A stretch of 64,000 nt of DNA from Rugosimonospora africana (GCF_016862975.1 NZ_BONZ01000015.1:124001-188000), one strand, 5' to 3'. Positions 28,331 to 37,436 are shown, counted from the stretch's first letter. A program made the numbers and translations. Notes: generated by a model not told the origin, from the letters alone.

Positions 28331-28388
28331 GCAGCCTTTCGCGGCGCAGCCTTTCGCGGCGCAGCCTTCGCGCCGCAGTCTCTGCGCC
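28331..28388. repeat. 15-bp tandem repeat in convergent gap
   Basis: GCAGCCTTTCGCGGC occurs twice exactly (28331-28345, 28346-28360), followed by two shortened copies to 28388. It lies between mutM and the convergent membrane-protein gene. Confidence 0.85.
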
Positions 28389-28410
28389 GTGGCCACTGGG
28401 CCGTAGCCGC

Positions 28411-29397
28411 TCAGCCCGGCGAGGCGTCCGGGTCGAAGACCGCGTACGCGGCGATCACCAGTCCGGCGAGGTACCCGGCGGCCACCACGGCCACCCGTAC
28501 CGGAGCGGGATGCACCAGCACCACGGACAGGCAGCACACCGCGGCCAGGGCGGTACCCGCGACCAGCCGCCGCCGCGCGGCGAGCACCAGCAGCACCGCG
28601 TACCCGCCGGCCACCAGCACCCCAACAGCCACCGCGAGCGGTCCGTCCGGGGCGGCCGGAGCCGGCAGCGGTCGCGGCAGGCTCACCGTGCCGGCCAGGG
28701 CGACCCCGGCCACCAGCGGAGGCGCCAGGACGGCCAGTGTCGCCCAGCCGAGTGCGCGCAGATGCCGCCGCCAGGCCAGGGCGCTGTCGTAGCTGACCAG
28801 TCCCCACCGCACGTGACCCCGGTGCCAGGCGGCCAGCAGCTCGGCCAGCGGTACGCCGAGCAACGCGGGCAGCAGCGCGGTCGCGCCCGCCCACCAGCCG
28901 GTACCGGCCAGGATGGCGACGGCGACCAACCGGATGCCCAGCAGCGACGGCCGGCGCAACCCCTGCCAGTCCCAGCGCACCGGCGCCGCCGCGTGCCGGC
29001 GCCGGTGCGGGCGTACCCACAGCCTGGCGTGCACCCGTTCGGCGAGCGCGAACACGTCGGACTCGCCGTACCGGCCGCGAGCCACCTGGTCGGTGATCCC
29101 GGACTCCTCCAGAAACGCGGCCACCTCGTCCTGGTCCACCACATCGGTGGCGCGCAGCCGGTCGACCAGCTCGTCGAGCCGGCCTCCGACCCCGCCGGCC
29201 CGATCGGACCGGCCGGTTCCGGTGGCGCTCCGGGTGCCGGCCGCCGGGGCCGGGAGCGCGTCACCGGCGGCTGCCGAGGCGGCCCGCAGGGTGCCGGTCC
29301 GGGGTGCGGGGGCCGTCGCGGCCGACCCGGGCGCCAGCGACGGCACGCGTCCGCCCGGCGTGCACGGCCGGAGCCGGCGCGTCGAGTCCATCGTCAC
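28411..29397 (-). CDS. Polytopic membrane protein paired with a PelF-like glycosyltransferase
   Basis: A 328-residue protein. The N-terminal 70 residues are low complexity; a soluble helical region (VDRLRATDVVDQDEVAAFLE, SDVFALAERV) follows, then about six to seven hydrophobic spans from residue 130 on (for example LVAVAILAGTGWWAGATALL). I do not recognise a named family. The GTG at 29397 overlaps the glycosyltransferase stop (GTGA), so the two are co-translated, and the protein may help synthesise or export the same polysaccharide (inference). An ATG at 29391 is an alternative start. Confidence 0.7.
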   Translation of the reverse strand: MTMDSTRRLRPCTPGGRVPSLAPGSAATAPAPRTGTLRAASAAAGDALPAPAAGTRSATGTGRSDRAGGVGGRLDELVDRLRATDVVDQDEVAAFLEESGITDQVARGRYGESDVFALAERVHARLWVRPHRRRHAAAPVRWDWQGLRRPSLLGIRLVAVAILAGTGWWAGATALLPALLGVPLAELLAAWHRGHVRWGLVSYDSALAWRRHLRALGWATLAVLAPPLVAGVALAGTVSLPRPLPAPAAPDGPLAVAVGVLVAGGYAVLLVLAARRRLVAGTALAAVCCLSVVLVHPAPVRVAVVAAGYLAGLVIAAYAVFDPDASPG

Positions 29398-30941
29398 GCC
29401 AGGACCCCGTCCCGCGCGGCCACCGAGTGACTGGTCTGACTCGGCGCGTCTGGCGCCGCGCCGCGACCCAGACCAGTCGGGCGACCAGTCTGGCTCGGCG
29501 CGTCTGGCGCCGACGGGGTTGGTCGCTGCGCCAGGACCCGCCCGTACTCGGTGCGGAACCCGTCGAGCATCGCGCCCAGCGAGAACAGGGTGCGGGCCCG
29601 GTGCCGGGCGGCGGTACCGTACTCCCGGCGCAGCCGCGCGTCGGTGAGCAGGTTGGCGCAGGCCGCCGCCAGCCGGTCCGGGTCCGCCGGCGGTACCACG
29701 AGCGCACCCATCCCGGCCATTGCGGCCAGGCCGCCGTTGTCGGTACAGACCGTGGCCCGGCCGCGGAGCATCGATTCGATCAGCGGGTACGGCATCCCGT
29801 CGCACCGTCCCGAGATCACCACGACGCGTGCCGCCGGGTACAGCTCCCGGCGGTCGGTCACCGAGCCGGTGAACGTGACCCGTTCTCCGGGCGGCAGCGA
29901 GCGTTCCGGCCCGGCGACGATCAGCCGGGCGTCCGGGACCGTCCCGCGCAGGGTGCCGAACGCCGCCAGGATCAGCGGCAGCTCGTCTTCGGGCCCGAAC
30001 CAGACCACCGCCGGGTCGGCCGGTTCGTCACGCAGTTGCGGGTGCTCGCGCGGGTCCACGCCGGGCGGTACCACGCGCAACACCTCCCGTTCCGCGCCGT
30101 GGCGCATCGCCCAGCGCCGGGTCCGGTCAGTGGGCAGGGCGATCGCGTCGGCCTCGGCGTACCCGAGTCGGGTCAGGGCGCGCAGGAAGCGCAGCAGGAG
30201 CGCCCGCACCGCCGGCCGGCCGGCGGACTGGCCGATCAGGGGCGCGTGCAGGTACAGGTCGTGTTCGGTGAGCACGTACGGCACTCCCCGGCGCCACTTC
30301 TCGGCGAGCGCGACCAGGGTGGCCAGCCCACCGTTCGCGGCGTGGCACAGGTCCACCCCGGGTACCGGTACGCACAGCGCCCGTACCGCCCGCTCCAGCA
30401 CGCGCGCGGTGACCTGGGCGTCGCGCAGCGCCGGCCAGGGCAGCCCGGTGCCGGGCGACCGGCCGGTCAGCCGGGCCACGGTGGTGGCCGGCCCGGCCCC
30501 GGCCCGCCAGGCGTCCAGCAGGATCGGAGCCAGCGGTACCCCGCCGAGCGGGTGGGTACCGTCGGCGGCGATCACGGCCAGCCCGCGCAGGCCGGAGCGG
30601 AACATCGCGGCGCTGTGCTGGCCGTCCTCCAGCATCCCCCGGCACAGCAGCACGGCGGCGTGCGTGCCGGCCCGGCGACGCCGGCGTGCGGCGGGGCCCC
30701 AGTCCGGTACGAGCGGCCGGCTGGCGAGCCAGACCGTGGTCGTCGTCATGCCGTCCGGTGTCGACTGGTCGGCCGGGGCCGGGGGTTCGGAACGGCCCCG
30801 GGGGCGCCGGGCGGTCGCGTCGAGCACGGTCACCAAGTGGAACCGGTACTCGCTCAGGCCGGTCGCGAGCCGTTGGCACCACGTGCCGATGGCCCCGTCC
30901 CGGTACGGGGACGTGCCCTCCCTGATCAACGCGACCCGCAC
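29394..30941 (-). CDS. PelF-like GT4 glycosyltransferase (DUF3492)
   Basis: A 515-residue GT-B fold glycosyltransferase. The N-terminus (VRVALIREGTSPYRDGAIGT, then WCQRLATGL) and VPYVLTEHDLYLHAP resemble PelF, the UDP-sugar-dependent enzyme of Pel-type exopolysaccharide synthesis. The C-terminal half has VPPGVDP, FTGSVTDRRELY and the EX7E-type PYPLIESMLRG. The GTG at 30941 is preferred over one at 30989 because a GGGGTGA ribosome site precedes it. The last 40 residues contain APDAPSQT twice, encoded by a DNA repeat that recurs at 39692. It is coupled to the downstream membrane protein. Confidence 0.8.
   Translation of the reverse strand: MRVALIREGTSPYRDGAIGTWCQRLATGLSEYRFHLVTVLDATARRPRGRSEPPAPADQSTPDGMTTTTVWLASRPLVPDWGPAARRRRRAGTHAAVLLCRGMLEDGQHSAAMFRSGLRGLAVIAADGTHPLGGVPLAPILLDAWRAGAGPATTVARLTGRSPGTGLPWPALRDAQVTARVLERAVRALCVPVPGVDLCHAANGGLATLVALAEKWRRGVPYVLTEHDLYLHAPLIGQSAGRPAVRALLLRFLRALTRLGYAEADAIALPTDRTRRWAMRHGAEREVLRVVPPGVDPREHPQLRDEPADPAVVWFGPEDELPLILAAFGTLRGTVPDARLIVAGPERSLPPGERVTFTGSVTDRRELYPAARVVVISGRCDGMPYPLIESMLRGRATVCTDNGGLAAMAGMGALVVPPADPDRLAAACANLLTDARLRREYGTAARHRARTLFSLGAMLDGFRTEYGRVLAQRPTPSAPDAPSQTGRPTGLGRGAAPDAPSQTSHSVAARDGVLA
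29431..29512. repeat. Dispersed repeat captured in glycosyltransferase 3' end
   Basis: TCGGCGCGTCTGGCGCCG occurs at 29441-29458 and 29495-29512 (54-bp period), each next to a GACCAG or CTGGTC box. It encodes the two APDAPSQT units of the enzyme tail. A related copy lies at 39692-39710 in non-coding DNA. Confidence 0.8.
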
Positions 30942-31018
30942 GCTACGTTCACCCCATGAGGGGCAACGAGCCTCCCGGCCGGCCCGCACCGGTCAGCCGC
31001 GGGATAACTTTGCCGCCG

Positions 31019-31723
31019 TCAGTTCCCGAAGTCCTGCGTCCAGTACGCGGTGCCGTTCTTGGCCACCACGACACCGACGCCGACCGCCTTGGCGCCACAG
31101 TTGACGATGTTGGCGCGCTGCGCCGGATCGGCCAGCCAGGCCGTGATCGCCTGCTGGGCGGTCCGGTAGCCCTGGCCGACGTTCTCGCTGAGCGGATGCC
31201 GGTAGCCGGCCTTGCGGATCCGGTCCGCGAAGCTGCTGCCGTCGCTGCCGGCGTGGCCGACAAAGCCCTTCCTGGCCATGTCGTTGCTGTGCGAACGCGC
31301 CGCCGAGCGCAGATGGCCGTCGTTCTTGACCGGGTGGCAGCCGGCCTGGGACCGGGCCTGATTGGTCAGCGAGACCAGCTGGTTCTCCAGGTCGCTGGGC
31401 TTCGCGGTCGGCTTCCCGGTCGAGGTGACCGGCGGGAGCGAGGTCACCGGGCTCGCGGTGACCGGCGGGCTGGGTGAGCCGGCGGGAACGGGGACGGCCT
31501 TGCCCGGGGCCCCGCTGCTCACCGGCAACACGTCCGCCTTCGGGTGCGCGACCAGCGGCGGGAACACCGCGAACCCGATGCCCAGCACGACCAGCACGCC
31601 GGCGGCCAGTGCGGCCAGGATTATCGGATCCGGCCGTCGCCAACCGCCGCGGTGGGTGCCGGTCCGGCGGGGGTGAGCGGGATCGCCTCCGCCGATGAGC
31701 AGGGTTTCGCTCGGCTCTGTCAC
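31019..31723 (-). CDS. Membrane-anchored CAP/SCP-domain protein
   Basis: A 234-residue protein: a short cytoplasmic N-terminus, one membrane span at about residues 35-57 (IILAALAAGVLVVLGIGFAV), a Pro/Ser/Thr-rich wall-crossing linker, then a CAP domain from about residue 115 (LVSLTNQARSQAG, SHSNDMARKGFVGHAG, SENVGQGY, YWTQDFGN). Bacterial CAP proteins are extracytoplasmic and of mostly unknown function. The GTG at 31723 follows GGAGGA; the longer frame runs into a dispersed repeat. Confidence 0.88.
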   Translation of the reverse strand: MTEPSETLLIGGGDPAHPRRTGTHRGGWRRPDPIILAALAAGVLVVLGIGFAVFPPLVAHPKADVLPVSSGAPGKAVPVPAGSPSPPVTASPVTSLPPVTSTGKPTAKPSDLENQLVSLTNQARSQAGCHPVKNDGHLRSAARSHSNDMARKGFVGHAGSDGSSFADRIRKAGYRHPLSENVGQGYRTAQQAITAWLADPAQRANIVNCGAKAVGVGVVVAKNGTAYWTQDFGN

Positions 31724-31750
31724 CGGCTTGAGTCCTCCGTGCCGTGGGTG

Positions 31751-31791
31751 GTGACTGTGCTCGCCTCCGCCAGAGAGCGGCTCCGGCTGCA
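31751..31791. repeat. Single diverged copy of the ppk-associated repeat
   Basis: ACTGTGCTCGCCTCCGCCA followed by CGGCTCCGGCTGC matches the cores at 5205, 5263 and 5320 with a changed middle. It lies 28 bp upstream of the CAP-domain gene start, in the same orientation relative to the downstream minus-strand gene as the array at 5187-5378. Confidence 0.8.
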
Positions 31792-31888
31792 TCCGGGACG
31801 ACGGTACGCGAGCCGCAGGGGGCGGGCAATCAGCGGCCTCGGAGAACGCGAGAGCGACAAATAGGGCCTATCGACCATCATGCCTACT

Positions 31889-31911
31889 CCTTGAGTCCAT
31901 ACGACTCAAGG
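31889..31911. promoter_or_regulatory. Operator-like palindrome
   Basis: CCTTGAGTC and GACTCAAGG form a perfect 9-bp inverted repeat with a 5-bp centre, ending 6 bp before a TTGACG -35 box. The position suits a repressor or activator site; a hairpin role is less likely because it lies upstream of the predicted transcript start. Confidence 0.45.
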
Positions 31912-31917
31912 TGAAAC

Positions 31918-31946
31918 TTGACGTCGGATCGTGGACGGCGGAGTAT
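31918..31946 (+). promoter_or_regulatory. Probable promoter of the small coiled-coil gene
   Basis: TTGACG (31918-31923) and GAGTAT (31941-31946) with a 17-bp spacer, a good primary-sigma layout. The start would be near 31953, giving a leader of about 100 nt. Confidence 0.5.
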
Positions 31947-32056
31947 GGGGGTTGTCGCCAGTCGCGCCCTGCCCTGCCTGTGCGCTTGTGCTGTGGCAGT
32001 GACAACTGGGCGCGCGTTGGCCGGCCACTTCCGGCGGCGCATTACAAGGAGACGAT

Positions 32057-32245
32057 ATGGCGAAGGCCCTCTTCGGCCACGTAGGCAGCGCGCCCGACCG
32101 GCGCTTGCTCGACGAGGTCACCCAACTGCGTGCCAAGGTTCGGACCCTGGAGTTCGAGGTCACTCGGCTGCGCGCCGAGAATGATCGGCTGGCGGCAGCC
32201 GAAGCCGACGAACTGCTGCGCTTGTCAGAGCCAGCGCTGACCTGA
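32057..32245 (+). CDS. Small conserved coiled-coil protein
   Basis: A 62-residue protein, MAKALFGHVGSAPD followed by a leucine-zipper-like helix (LLDEVTQLRAKVRTLEFEVT with heptad-spaced L/V). I recall similar short MAKALxGHVG proteins from other actinobacteria, without known function. The ATG follows AAGGAGA. It has its own promoter with an adjacent palindrome and is followed by 204 bp before smc. It may act as a dimerising adaptor (inference). Confidence 0.75.
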   Translation: MAKALFGHVGSAPDRRLLDEVTQLRAKVRTLEFEVTRLRAENDRLAAAEADELLRLSEPALT

Positions 32246-32449
32246 CCCCCGGGTGCCGACCCCCGAACCCGGCACCAGTCGATCCACCAGCTCGCGGACA
32301 ACTGCACACCCGGCGCGCCGATACCCTCCAGCAGGGTTCGGCGCGCATCACTTTGTCGCCCAGCGCGCCGTGCTCCGCGTACCGCGACCCCGTCCGGGGT
32401 ACCCTCGCCAGGAATGACCCACTTCTGACCTGTAGAAACCCGGAGTCAC

Positions 32450-35400
32450 GTGCACCTCAAGAGCCTGACGGTCAAGGGATTCAAATCCTTCGCGTCCGCC
32501 ACCGCGATGAAGCTGGAGCCGGGAATCACCTGCGTGGTGGGCCCGAACGGTTCCGGCAAGTCGAACGTGGTCGACGCGATCGCCTGGGTGCTCGGCGAGC
32601 AGGGCGCGAAGGCGCTGCGTGGCGGCAAGATGGAAGACGTGATCTTCGCCGGTACGTCCGGCCGGGCACCGCTGGGCCGTGCCGAGGTCACCCTGACCAT
32701 CGACAACGCCGACAACGCGTTGCCGATCGACTACACCGAGGTGTCGATCACCCGCCGGATGTACCGGTCCGGTGAGAGCGAATACGAGATCAACGGCGAT
32801 TCCTGCCGTTTGCTGGACATTCAGGAGCTGTTGTCGGACTCCGGCATCGGCCGGGAGATGCACGTCATCGTCGGGCAGGGTCAGCTCGACGCGGTGCTGC
32901 ACGCCAAGCCGGAGGACCGGCGGGCGTTCATCGAGGAGGCGGCCGGCGTCCTCAAGCACCGCAAGCGCAAGGAAAAGGCGCTGCGCAAGCTGGACGCGAT
33001 GCAGGCCAACCTCAACCGGCTCACCGACCTGACCACGGAGCTGCGCCGCCAGCTCAAGCCGCTGGGTAAGCAGGCCGAGATCGCCCGGCGGGCGGTCGGC
33101 ATCCAGTCCGACCTGCGCGACGCCCGGCTCCGGCTGCTCGCCGACGACCTGGCCACCCTGCGCGAGACGCTGGAGAAGGAGATCGCCGACGAGTCGGCCC
33201 TGCGCCAGCGGCGCGAGGAGGTCGAGGCCGAGCTGGGCTCGGTACAGGCCCGATTGGCAGCGTTGGAGACCGAACACGCCGCAGATGCCCCAATTCTCGC
33301 CCGGGCTCAGGAGACCTGGTACCAGCTCTCCGCGCTCCAGGAGCGGTTCCGCTCGTCGGAGCAACTGGCCAGCGAGCGGCTGCGGCACCTGTCGGCCACG
33401 CCGGACGACGAGCGCCCCGGCCGCGACCCCGACCAGCTCGCGGCCGAGGCGGAGAAGGTGCGCGCGCAGGAGAGCGAGCTGCGCGCCGCGCTGGAAGCGG
33501 ACGAGGACCGGCTGGCCGAGGCCGTGGAGCGCCGGCAGGAGCTGGAGCGGCAGCTGGCCGAGGCCGAGCGGGCGCTGGTCGCCGCCGTGAAGGCGATCGC
33601 CGACCGGCGCGAGGGGCTGGCCAAGCTGACCGGGCAGGTCGACGCGGCCCGGACCCGGACCACCGCCGCCGAGGAGGAGATGTCCCGGCACGCGACCGCC
33701 TGGGCGGAGGCACGGGAGCGCGCCGAGCTGGCCGAAGGGCAGTTCGAGGCGGCTCAGGAGGAGTCCGACGGCCTGGCCGACGAGGACGCCGACCTGGTCG
33801 CCCGGCACGCGGAGGCCACCCAGGAACACGAAATGGCCCAGGCCAGGGCGCGTGAGCTGAGCGACGCCGAGCGCAAGGCGGAGCGCGAGGCATCCGAGTG
33901 GAAGGCCCGCGAGGAGGCGCTCGCGCTGGGACTGCGGCGCAAGGACGGCGCCGGTGCGCTGCTCGCCGCGACCGACCGGATTCCCGGGGTACTGGGCAGC
34001 GTGGCGGCACTGCTGGCGGTCGAACCCGGGCACGAGGCGGCGCTGGCAGCGGCTCTCGGCGCGTTGGCCGACGCCGTGGCGGTGTCCAGAGTGGACGACG
34101 TGACCGCGGCGGTCGGGCTGCTCAAGGAGCAGGACGCCGGCCGGGCCACCCTGTTCGTCGGCTCGCCCAGCAGCGGAGAGCTGGACGCCATCGTCGCGAA
34201 CCGGCCGCCGCTGCCGGACGGCGCGGTGTGGGCGCTGGACGTCGTGCGCTGTGCCGAACCGCTGCGCCCCGCGCTGGCGCACGCGCTGGGCGACGTGGTG
34301 CTGGTACCGGATCTGACCGCCGCCCGTGACCTGGTGTCGGCTCATCCGCGGCTGCGCGGCGTGACCCCGGACGGCGACGTCGTCGGGGCCTGGGCCGCGG
34401 CCGGCGGTTCGGCGAAGGCGCAGAGCTACATCGAGGTTCAGGCCGCGGTCGACGAGGCGCGGCAGCGCCGCTCCGAGGCGAACGCCCGGTTGGAACTGCT
34501 GGGTGCGCAGCTGGAGGCGGCCCGGGCCGAGGTCGCCGAGCGCAAGGACGCGGAGACTGTGGCCGCCGCGGCCCGCCGGGAGGGGGAGAGCCAGCGCAAC
34601 ACGTTCGCCCGCCGGCTCGCCGAGCTGGGTGCCGCGGCCAGGTCGGCCCGCGCCGAGGCCGACCGGCTCGGCGCCGCCCGGACCAAGGCCGAGGCGGCTC
34701 GGGAGCAGGGGCTGAGCGCTCTGGCCGAACTCGAGGAGCGGCTGAGGCTGGCCGAGTCGGCGCCGATCGAGGACGACCCGTCCAGCGCCGAGCGTGACCG
34801 GCTGGCCGCCCTGGTGCCGCAGGCCAGGCAGAACGAGATGGAAGTACGCCTGGCCGTGCGTACCGCCGAGGAGCGGGTCGGCGCGCTGGCCGGCCGGGCG
34901 GACGCGCTGGCCCGCCAGGCGGCCGCCGAGCGTGCCGCACGGGAGCGGGCCGCCGCACGGCGCGCGGCTCGGGCCCGGGGCGCCCGGATCGCCGAGGCCG
35001 TCGCCGCCGGCGCCCGGATCGCGCTGGACCGCATCGGGGGCTCGCTCGAGGCCGCGGCCGCACAGCGCGACCAGGTCGCCGCGGCCCGGTCGGCGCGCGA
35101 GGCCGAGCTGTCCGAGGTGCGCGGGTCCGCGGGCCGGCTGGCCGGTGACCTGGAGCGGCTGACCTCGGAGGTACACCGCGACGAGGTGGCCCGCGCGGAG
35201 CAGCGGCTGCGCATCGAGCAGCTGGAGGCCAAGGCGGGCGAGGACTTCGCCATCGACGTGGAGACCCTGCTCGCCGAGTACGGGCCGGCGATCGACGTGC
35301 CGCCGACCGCGGCCGACCTGCTGGCCGCCGAGGCCGCCGGGAAGCCCGCTCCGCTGCCGGCACCGTTCGACCGGCCGACCCAGGAGAAGCGGGCCGCCAA

Positions 35401-36049
35401 GGCCGAGCGGGAGCTGGCCCTGCTGGGCAAGGTGAACCCCTTGGCCCTGGAGGAGTTCGCGGCGCTGGAGGAGCGGTACAAGTTCCTCTCCGACCAGCTG
35501 GAGGACCTGAAGAACACCCGCCGCGACCTGCTCACCGTGGTCAAGGACGTGGACGACCGGATCCTGGAGGTCTTCACCCTCGCGTACCACGACACGGCTC
35601 GCGAGTTCGAGGAGGTCTTCCGGGTGCTGTTCCCCGGCGGCGAGGGCCGGCTGATCCTCACCGACCCGGACGACATGCTCACCACCGGCATCGAGGTGGA
35701 GGCGCGACCGCCGGGCAAGAAGATCAAGCGTCTGTCGCTGCTGTCCGGCGGGGAGCGGTCGCTGACCGCGGTCGCCCTGCTGTGCGCGATCTTCCGGGCC
35801 CGGCCCAGCCCGTTCTACATCATGGACGAGGTCGAGGCCGCCCTCGACGACGTCAACCTGGGCCGGCTGCTCACGCTGATGCGGCAACTGCGGGACACCA
35901 GCCAGCTGATCATCATCACCCACCAGAAGCGCACCATGGAGATCGCCGACGCGCTGTACGGCGTGACCATGCGCAACGGGGTCACCGAGGTGATCAGTCA
36001 GCGTCTCGGCCGCGACGAGGACGCGGCCGAGGAAGCGGTCCTCGGATGA
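32450..36049 (+). CDS. smc: Chromosome segregation ATPase SMC
   Basis: A 1199-residue SMC. N-terminal head with VVGPNGSGKSN (Walker A, residues 30-40), long charged coiled coils, hinge at about 500-660 (IPGVLGSVAALLAVEPGHEA, DAVAVSRVDDVTAAVGLL), and C-terminal head with LSLLSGGERSLTA (signature) and PFYIMDEVEAALDD (Walker B). It organises and segregates the chromosome with ScpAB, which are not encoded nearby. The GTG at 32450 fits homology. TACCCT at 32400-32405 may be its -10. The stop overlaps the HAD gene. Confidence 0.97.
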   Translation: MHLKSLTVKGFKSFASATAMKLEPGITCVVGPNGSGKSNVVDAIAWVLGEQGAKALRGGKMEDVIFAGTSGRAPLGRAEVTLTIDNADNALPIDYTEVSITRRMYRSGESEYEINGDSCRLLDIQELLSDSGIGREMHVIVGQGQLDAVLHAKPEDRRAFIEEAAGVLKHRKRKEKALRKLDAMQANLNRLTDLTTELRRQLKPLGKQAEIARRAVGIQSDLRDARLRLLADDLATLRETLEKEIADESALRQRREEVEAELGSVQARLAALETEHAADAPILARAQETWYQLSALQERFRSSEQLASERLRHLSATPDDERPGRDPDQLAAEAEKVRAQESELRAALEADEDRLAEAVERRQELERQLAEAERALVAAVKAIADRREGLAKLTGQVDAARTRTTAAEEEMSRHATAWAEARERAELAEGQFEAAQEESDGLADEDADLVARHAEATQEHEMAQARARELSDAERKAEREASEWKAREEALALGLRRKDGAGALLAATDRIPGVLGSVAALLAVEPGHEAALAAALGALADAVAVSRVDDVTAAVGLLKEQDAGRATLFVGSPSSGELDAIVANRPPLPDGAVWALDVVRCAEPLRPALAHALGDVVLVPDLTAARDLVSAHPRLRGVTPDGDVVGAWAAAGGSAKAQSYIEVQAAVDEARQRRSEANARLELLGAQLEAARAEVAERKDAETVAAAARREGESQRNTFARRLAELGAAARSARAEADRLGAARTKAEAAREQGLSALAELEERLRLAESAPIEDDPSSAERDRLAALVPQARQNEMEVRLAVRTAEERVGALAGRADALARQAAAERAARERAAARRAARARGARIAEAVAAGARIALDRIGGSLEAAAAQRDQVAAARSAREAELSEVRGSAGRLAGDLERLTSEVHRDEVARAEQRLRIEQLEAKAGEDFAIDVETLLAEYGPAIDVPPTAADLLAAEAAGKPAPLPAPFDRPTQEKRAAKAERELALLGKVNPLALEEFAALEERYKFLSDQLEDLKNTRRDLLTVVKDVDDRILEVFTLAYHDTAREFEEVFRVLFPGGEGRLILTDPDDMLTTGIEVEARPPGKKIKRLSLLSGGERSLTAVALLCAIFRARPSPFYIMDEVEAALDDVNLGRLLTLMRQLRDTSQLIIITHQKRTMEIADALYGVTMRNGVTEVISQRLGRDEDAAEEAVLG

Positions 36050-36672
36050 GGCCGAGCAGGCCGGTCGCCGCGGGCCTTCTGATCGACATGGACGGCGTAC
36101 TGCGCCGGTGGGATCCCCGCGTACCTGTGTCGGTCGAGGAACGGTACGGGCTACCGGTCGGTACCTTGAGGCGCACCGCGTTCGCCCCGTCCAGGGTCAC
36201 CCCGGCGGTCACCGGCCAGATCAGCCACGCCGACTGGATGAACGGCGTCGCGGAGGCGATCGGGGAGCCGGCCGCGGTGACCGAGTGGGAGACCTACCGC
36301 GGCGAGGCTGATCCGGAGGTGCTCGAGTTCGTCCGGGAGGTCAGGGCGGCCGGAATCCGGGTCGGCCTGGCCACCAACGCCACCGACCGGCTCGACGCCG
36401 ACCTGGCTCTGCTCGGACTCGTCGGGGAGCTGGACGAGGTGATCAACTCCTCGATCGTCGGGTTCGCCAAGCCGGCAGCGAGCTACTTCGCCGCCGCGTG
36501 CGCGCGGCTGGGGGTACCGCCCCGGGAGTGCCTGTTCGTCGACGACTCGGAGCGGTTCGTCAATGGTGCCCGGGCGGCTGGCCTGTCCGCGTTCCGGTGG
36601 ACCGGCCCGTCCGACCTGCCCTACCTGCGCGCCGCGCTCGGGCTCACCACGGTGTCGCCCCCGCCGAAGTGA
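36046..36672 (+). CDS. HAD-superfamily hydrolase
   Basis: A 208-residue HAD phosphatase: motif I LLIDMDGVLRRW (nucleophile and acid Asp), motif II LATNATDR, Lys in VGFAKPAASYF, motif III LFVDDSERFVNGARAAG. The substrate is unknown, probably a small phosphometabolite. The ATG overlaps the smc stop (ATGA), and the 3' end overlaps the convergent SDR gene by 29 bp. Confidence 0.88.
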   Translation: MRPSRPVAAGLLIDMDGVLRRWDPRVPVSVEERYGLPVGTLRRTAFAPSRVTPAVTGQISHADWMNGVAEAIGEPAAVTEWETYRGEADPEVLEFVREVRAAGIRVGLATNATDRLDADLALLGLVGELDEVINSSIVGFAKPAASYFAAACARLGVPPRECLFVDDSERFVNGARAAGLSAFRWTGPSDLPYLRAALGLTTVSPPPK

Positions 36673-37372
36673 GGAACGTACCGGTGGCCGGCGGTGCGCC
36701 GGTCGCCGCCCGTACCACCGCTTCGGCGCCCTGCGCCGCGGTCAGGTAGCCCCGATTCCCGTTGAGGTCCGTGGCGCAGTAGCCGGGTGAGACCGCGTTG
36801 ACGGTGATGCCGGCCTCGCGCAGCTCGTTCGCGTACATCACGGTGACCGCGTTGAGCGCGGCCTTCGACGCGCAGTACCCGAGAAGATCCGGACCCATCT
36901 CCGGGCGGTCCGGATCGGCCAGCAGGCGGACCGAGCCGAGCGGGCTGGACACGTTCAGCACCCGGGCCGGCCGGGACCGGCGCAGTAGCGGCAGCATCGC
37001 GCGGATGACCCGGACCGCGCCGAATACGTTGACCTCGAACGTCTCCCGCACCTCGCCGGCGGTCAGCGCGGAGGCCGGCCGGCCCCGGTCGAGGCTGATC
37101 CCGGCGTTGTTCACCAGCAGGTCGAGCCTGCCGGCCTCGGCAGCGATCCGGTCGGCCGCGGCGGACACCGAGCGGTCGTCGGTGACGTCCAGCGCGACGT
37201 ACCGCACGTCGGCGCCCGGTCGCCCGGTCGACAACTCCTCGGCCGCCTGCCTGCCCAGTTCGTCGTCCCGCGCCCCGAGGTAGACGGTGTGGCCGGCGGC
37301 GGACAGCAGCCGGGCGGTCTGCTTGCCGATTCCCTTGTTGGCGCCGGTGACCAGCGCAATCGTCGTCGTCAT
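36644..37372 (-). CDS. Classical short-chain dehydrogenase/reductase
   Basis: A 242-residue SDR: VTGANKGIGKQTA (cofactor), LLVNNAGISL, the serine region LNVSSPLGS and the catalytic YCASKAALN. The Arg after the first strand (YLGARDD) suggests NADP preference. It is divergent from the LysR gene with a 70-bp shared control region, a classic regulator/target pair. The substrate is unknown. The gene lies in a block inserted between smc and ftsY. Confidence 0.9.
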   Translation of the reverse strand: MTTTIALVTGANKGIGKQTARLLSAAGHTVYLGARDDELGRQAAEELSTGRPGADVRYVALDVTDDRSVSAAADRIAAEAGRLDLLVNNAGISLDRGRPASALTAGEVRETFEVNVFGAVRVIRAMLPLLRRSRPARVLNVSSPLGSVRLLADPDRPEMGPDLLGYCASKAALNAVTVMYANELREAGITVNAVSPGYCATDLNGNRGYLTAAQGAEAVVRAATGAPPATGTFLTSAGATPW

Positions 37373-37414
37373 GGAGCAAGTTCAGCAGCACGGACAGGCG
37401 TGATGGAAAGACCG

Positions 37415-37436
37415 ATCGAGCACGGATCGATATCCT
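37415..37436. promoter_or_regulatory. Shared SDR/LysR control region
   Basis: The inverted repeat ATCGA-N7-TCGAT (37415-37431) abuts TATCCT (37431-37436), whose 3' end is 6 nt before the LysR ATG at 37443. The arrangement suits autorepression and control of the divergent SDR by the LysR protein, with a leaderless LysR transcript. Confidence 0.45.

Larger units (their letters stand above)
31792..32056. other. Divergent intergenic region, no gene seen
   Basis: The gap between the CAP-domain gene and the small coiled-coil gene totals 333 bp (31724-32056). It contains the dispersed repeat, the palindrome at 31889-31911, the promoter at 31918-31946 and the ribosome site AAGGAGA at 32046-32052. 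I see no convincing reading frame. Confidence 0.6.
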
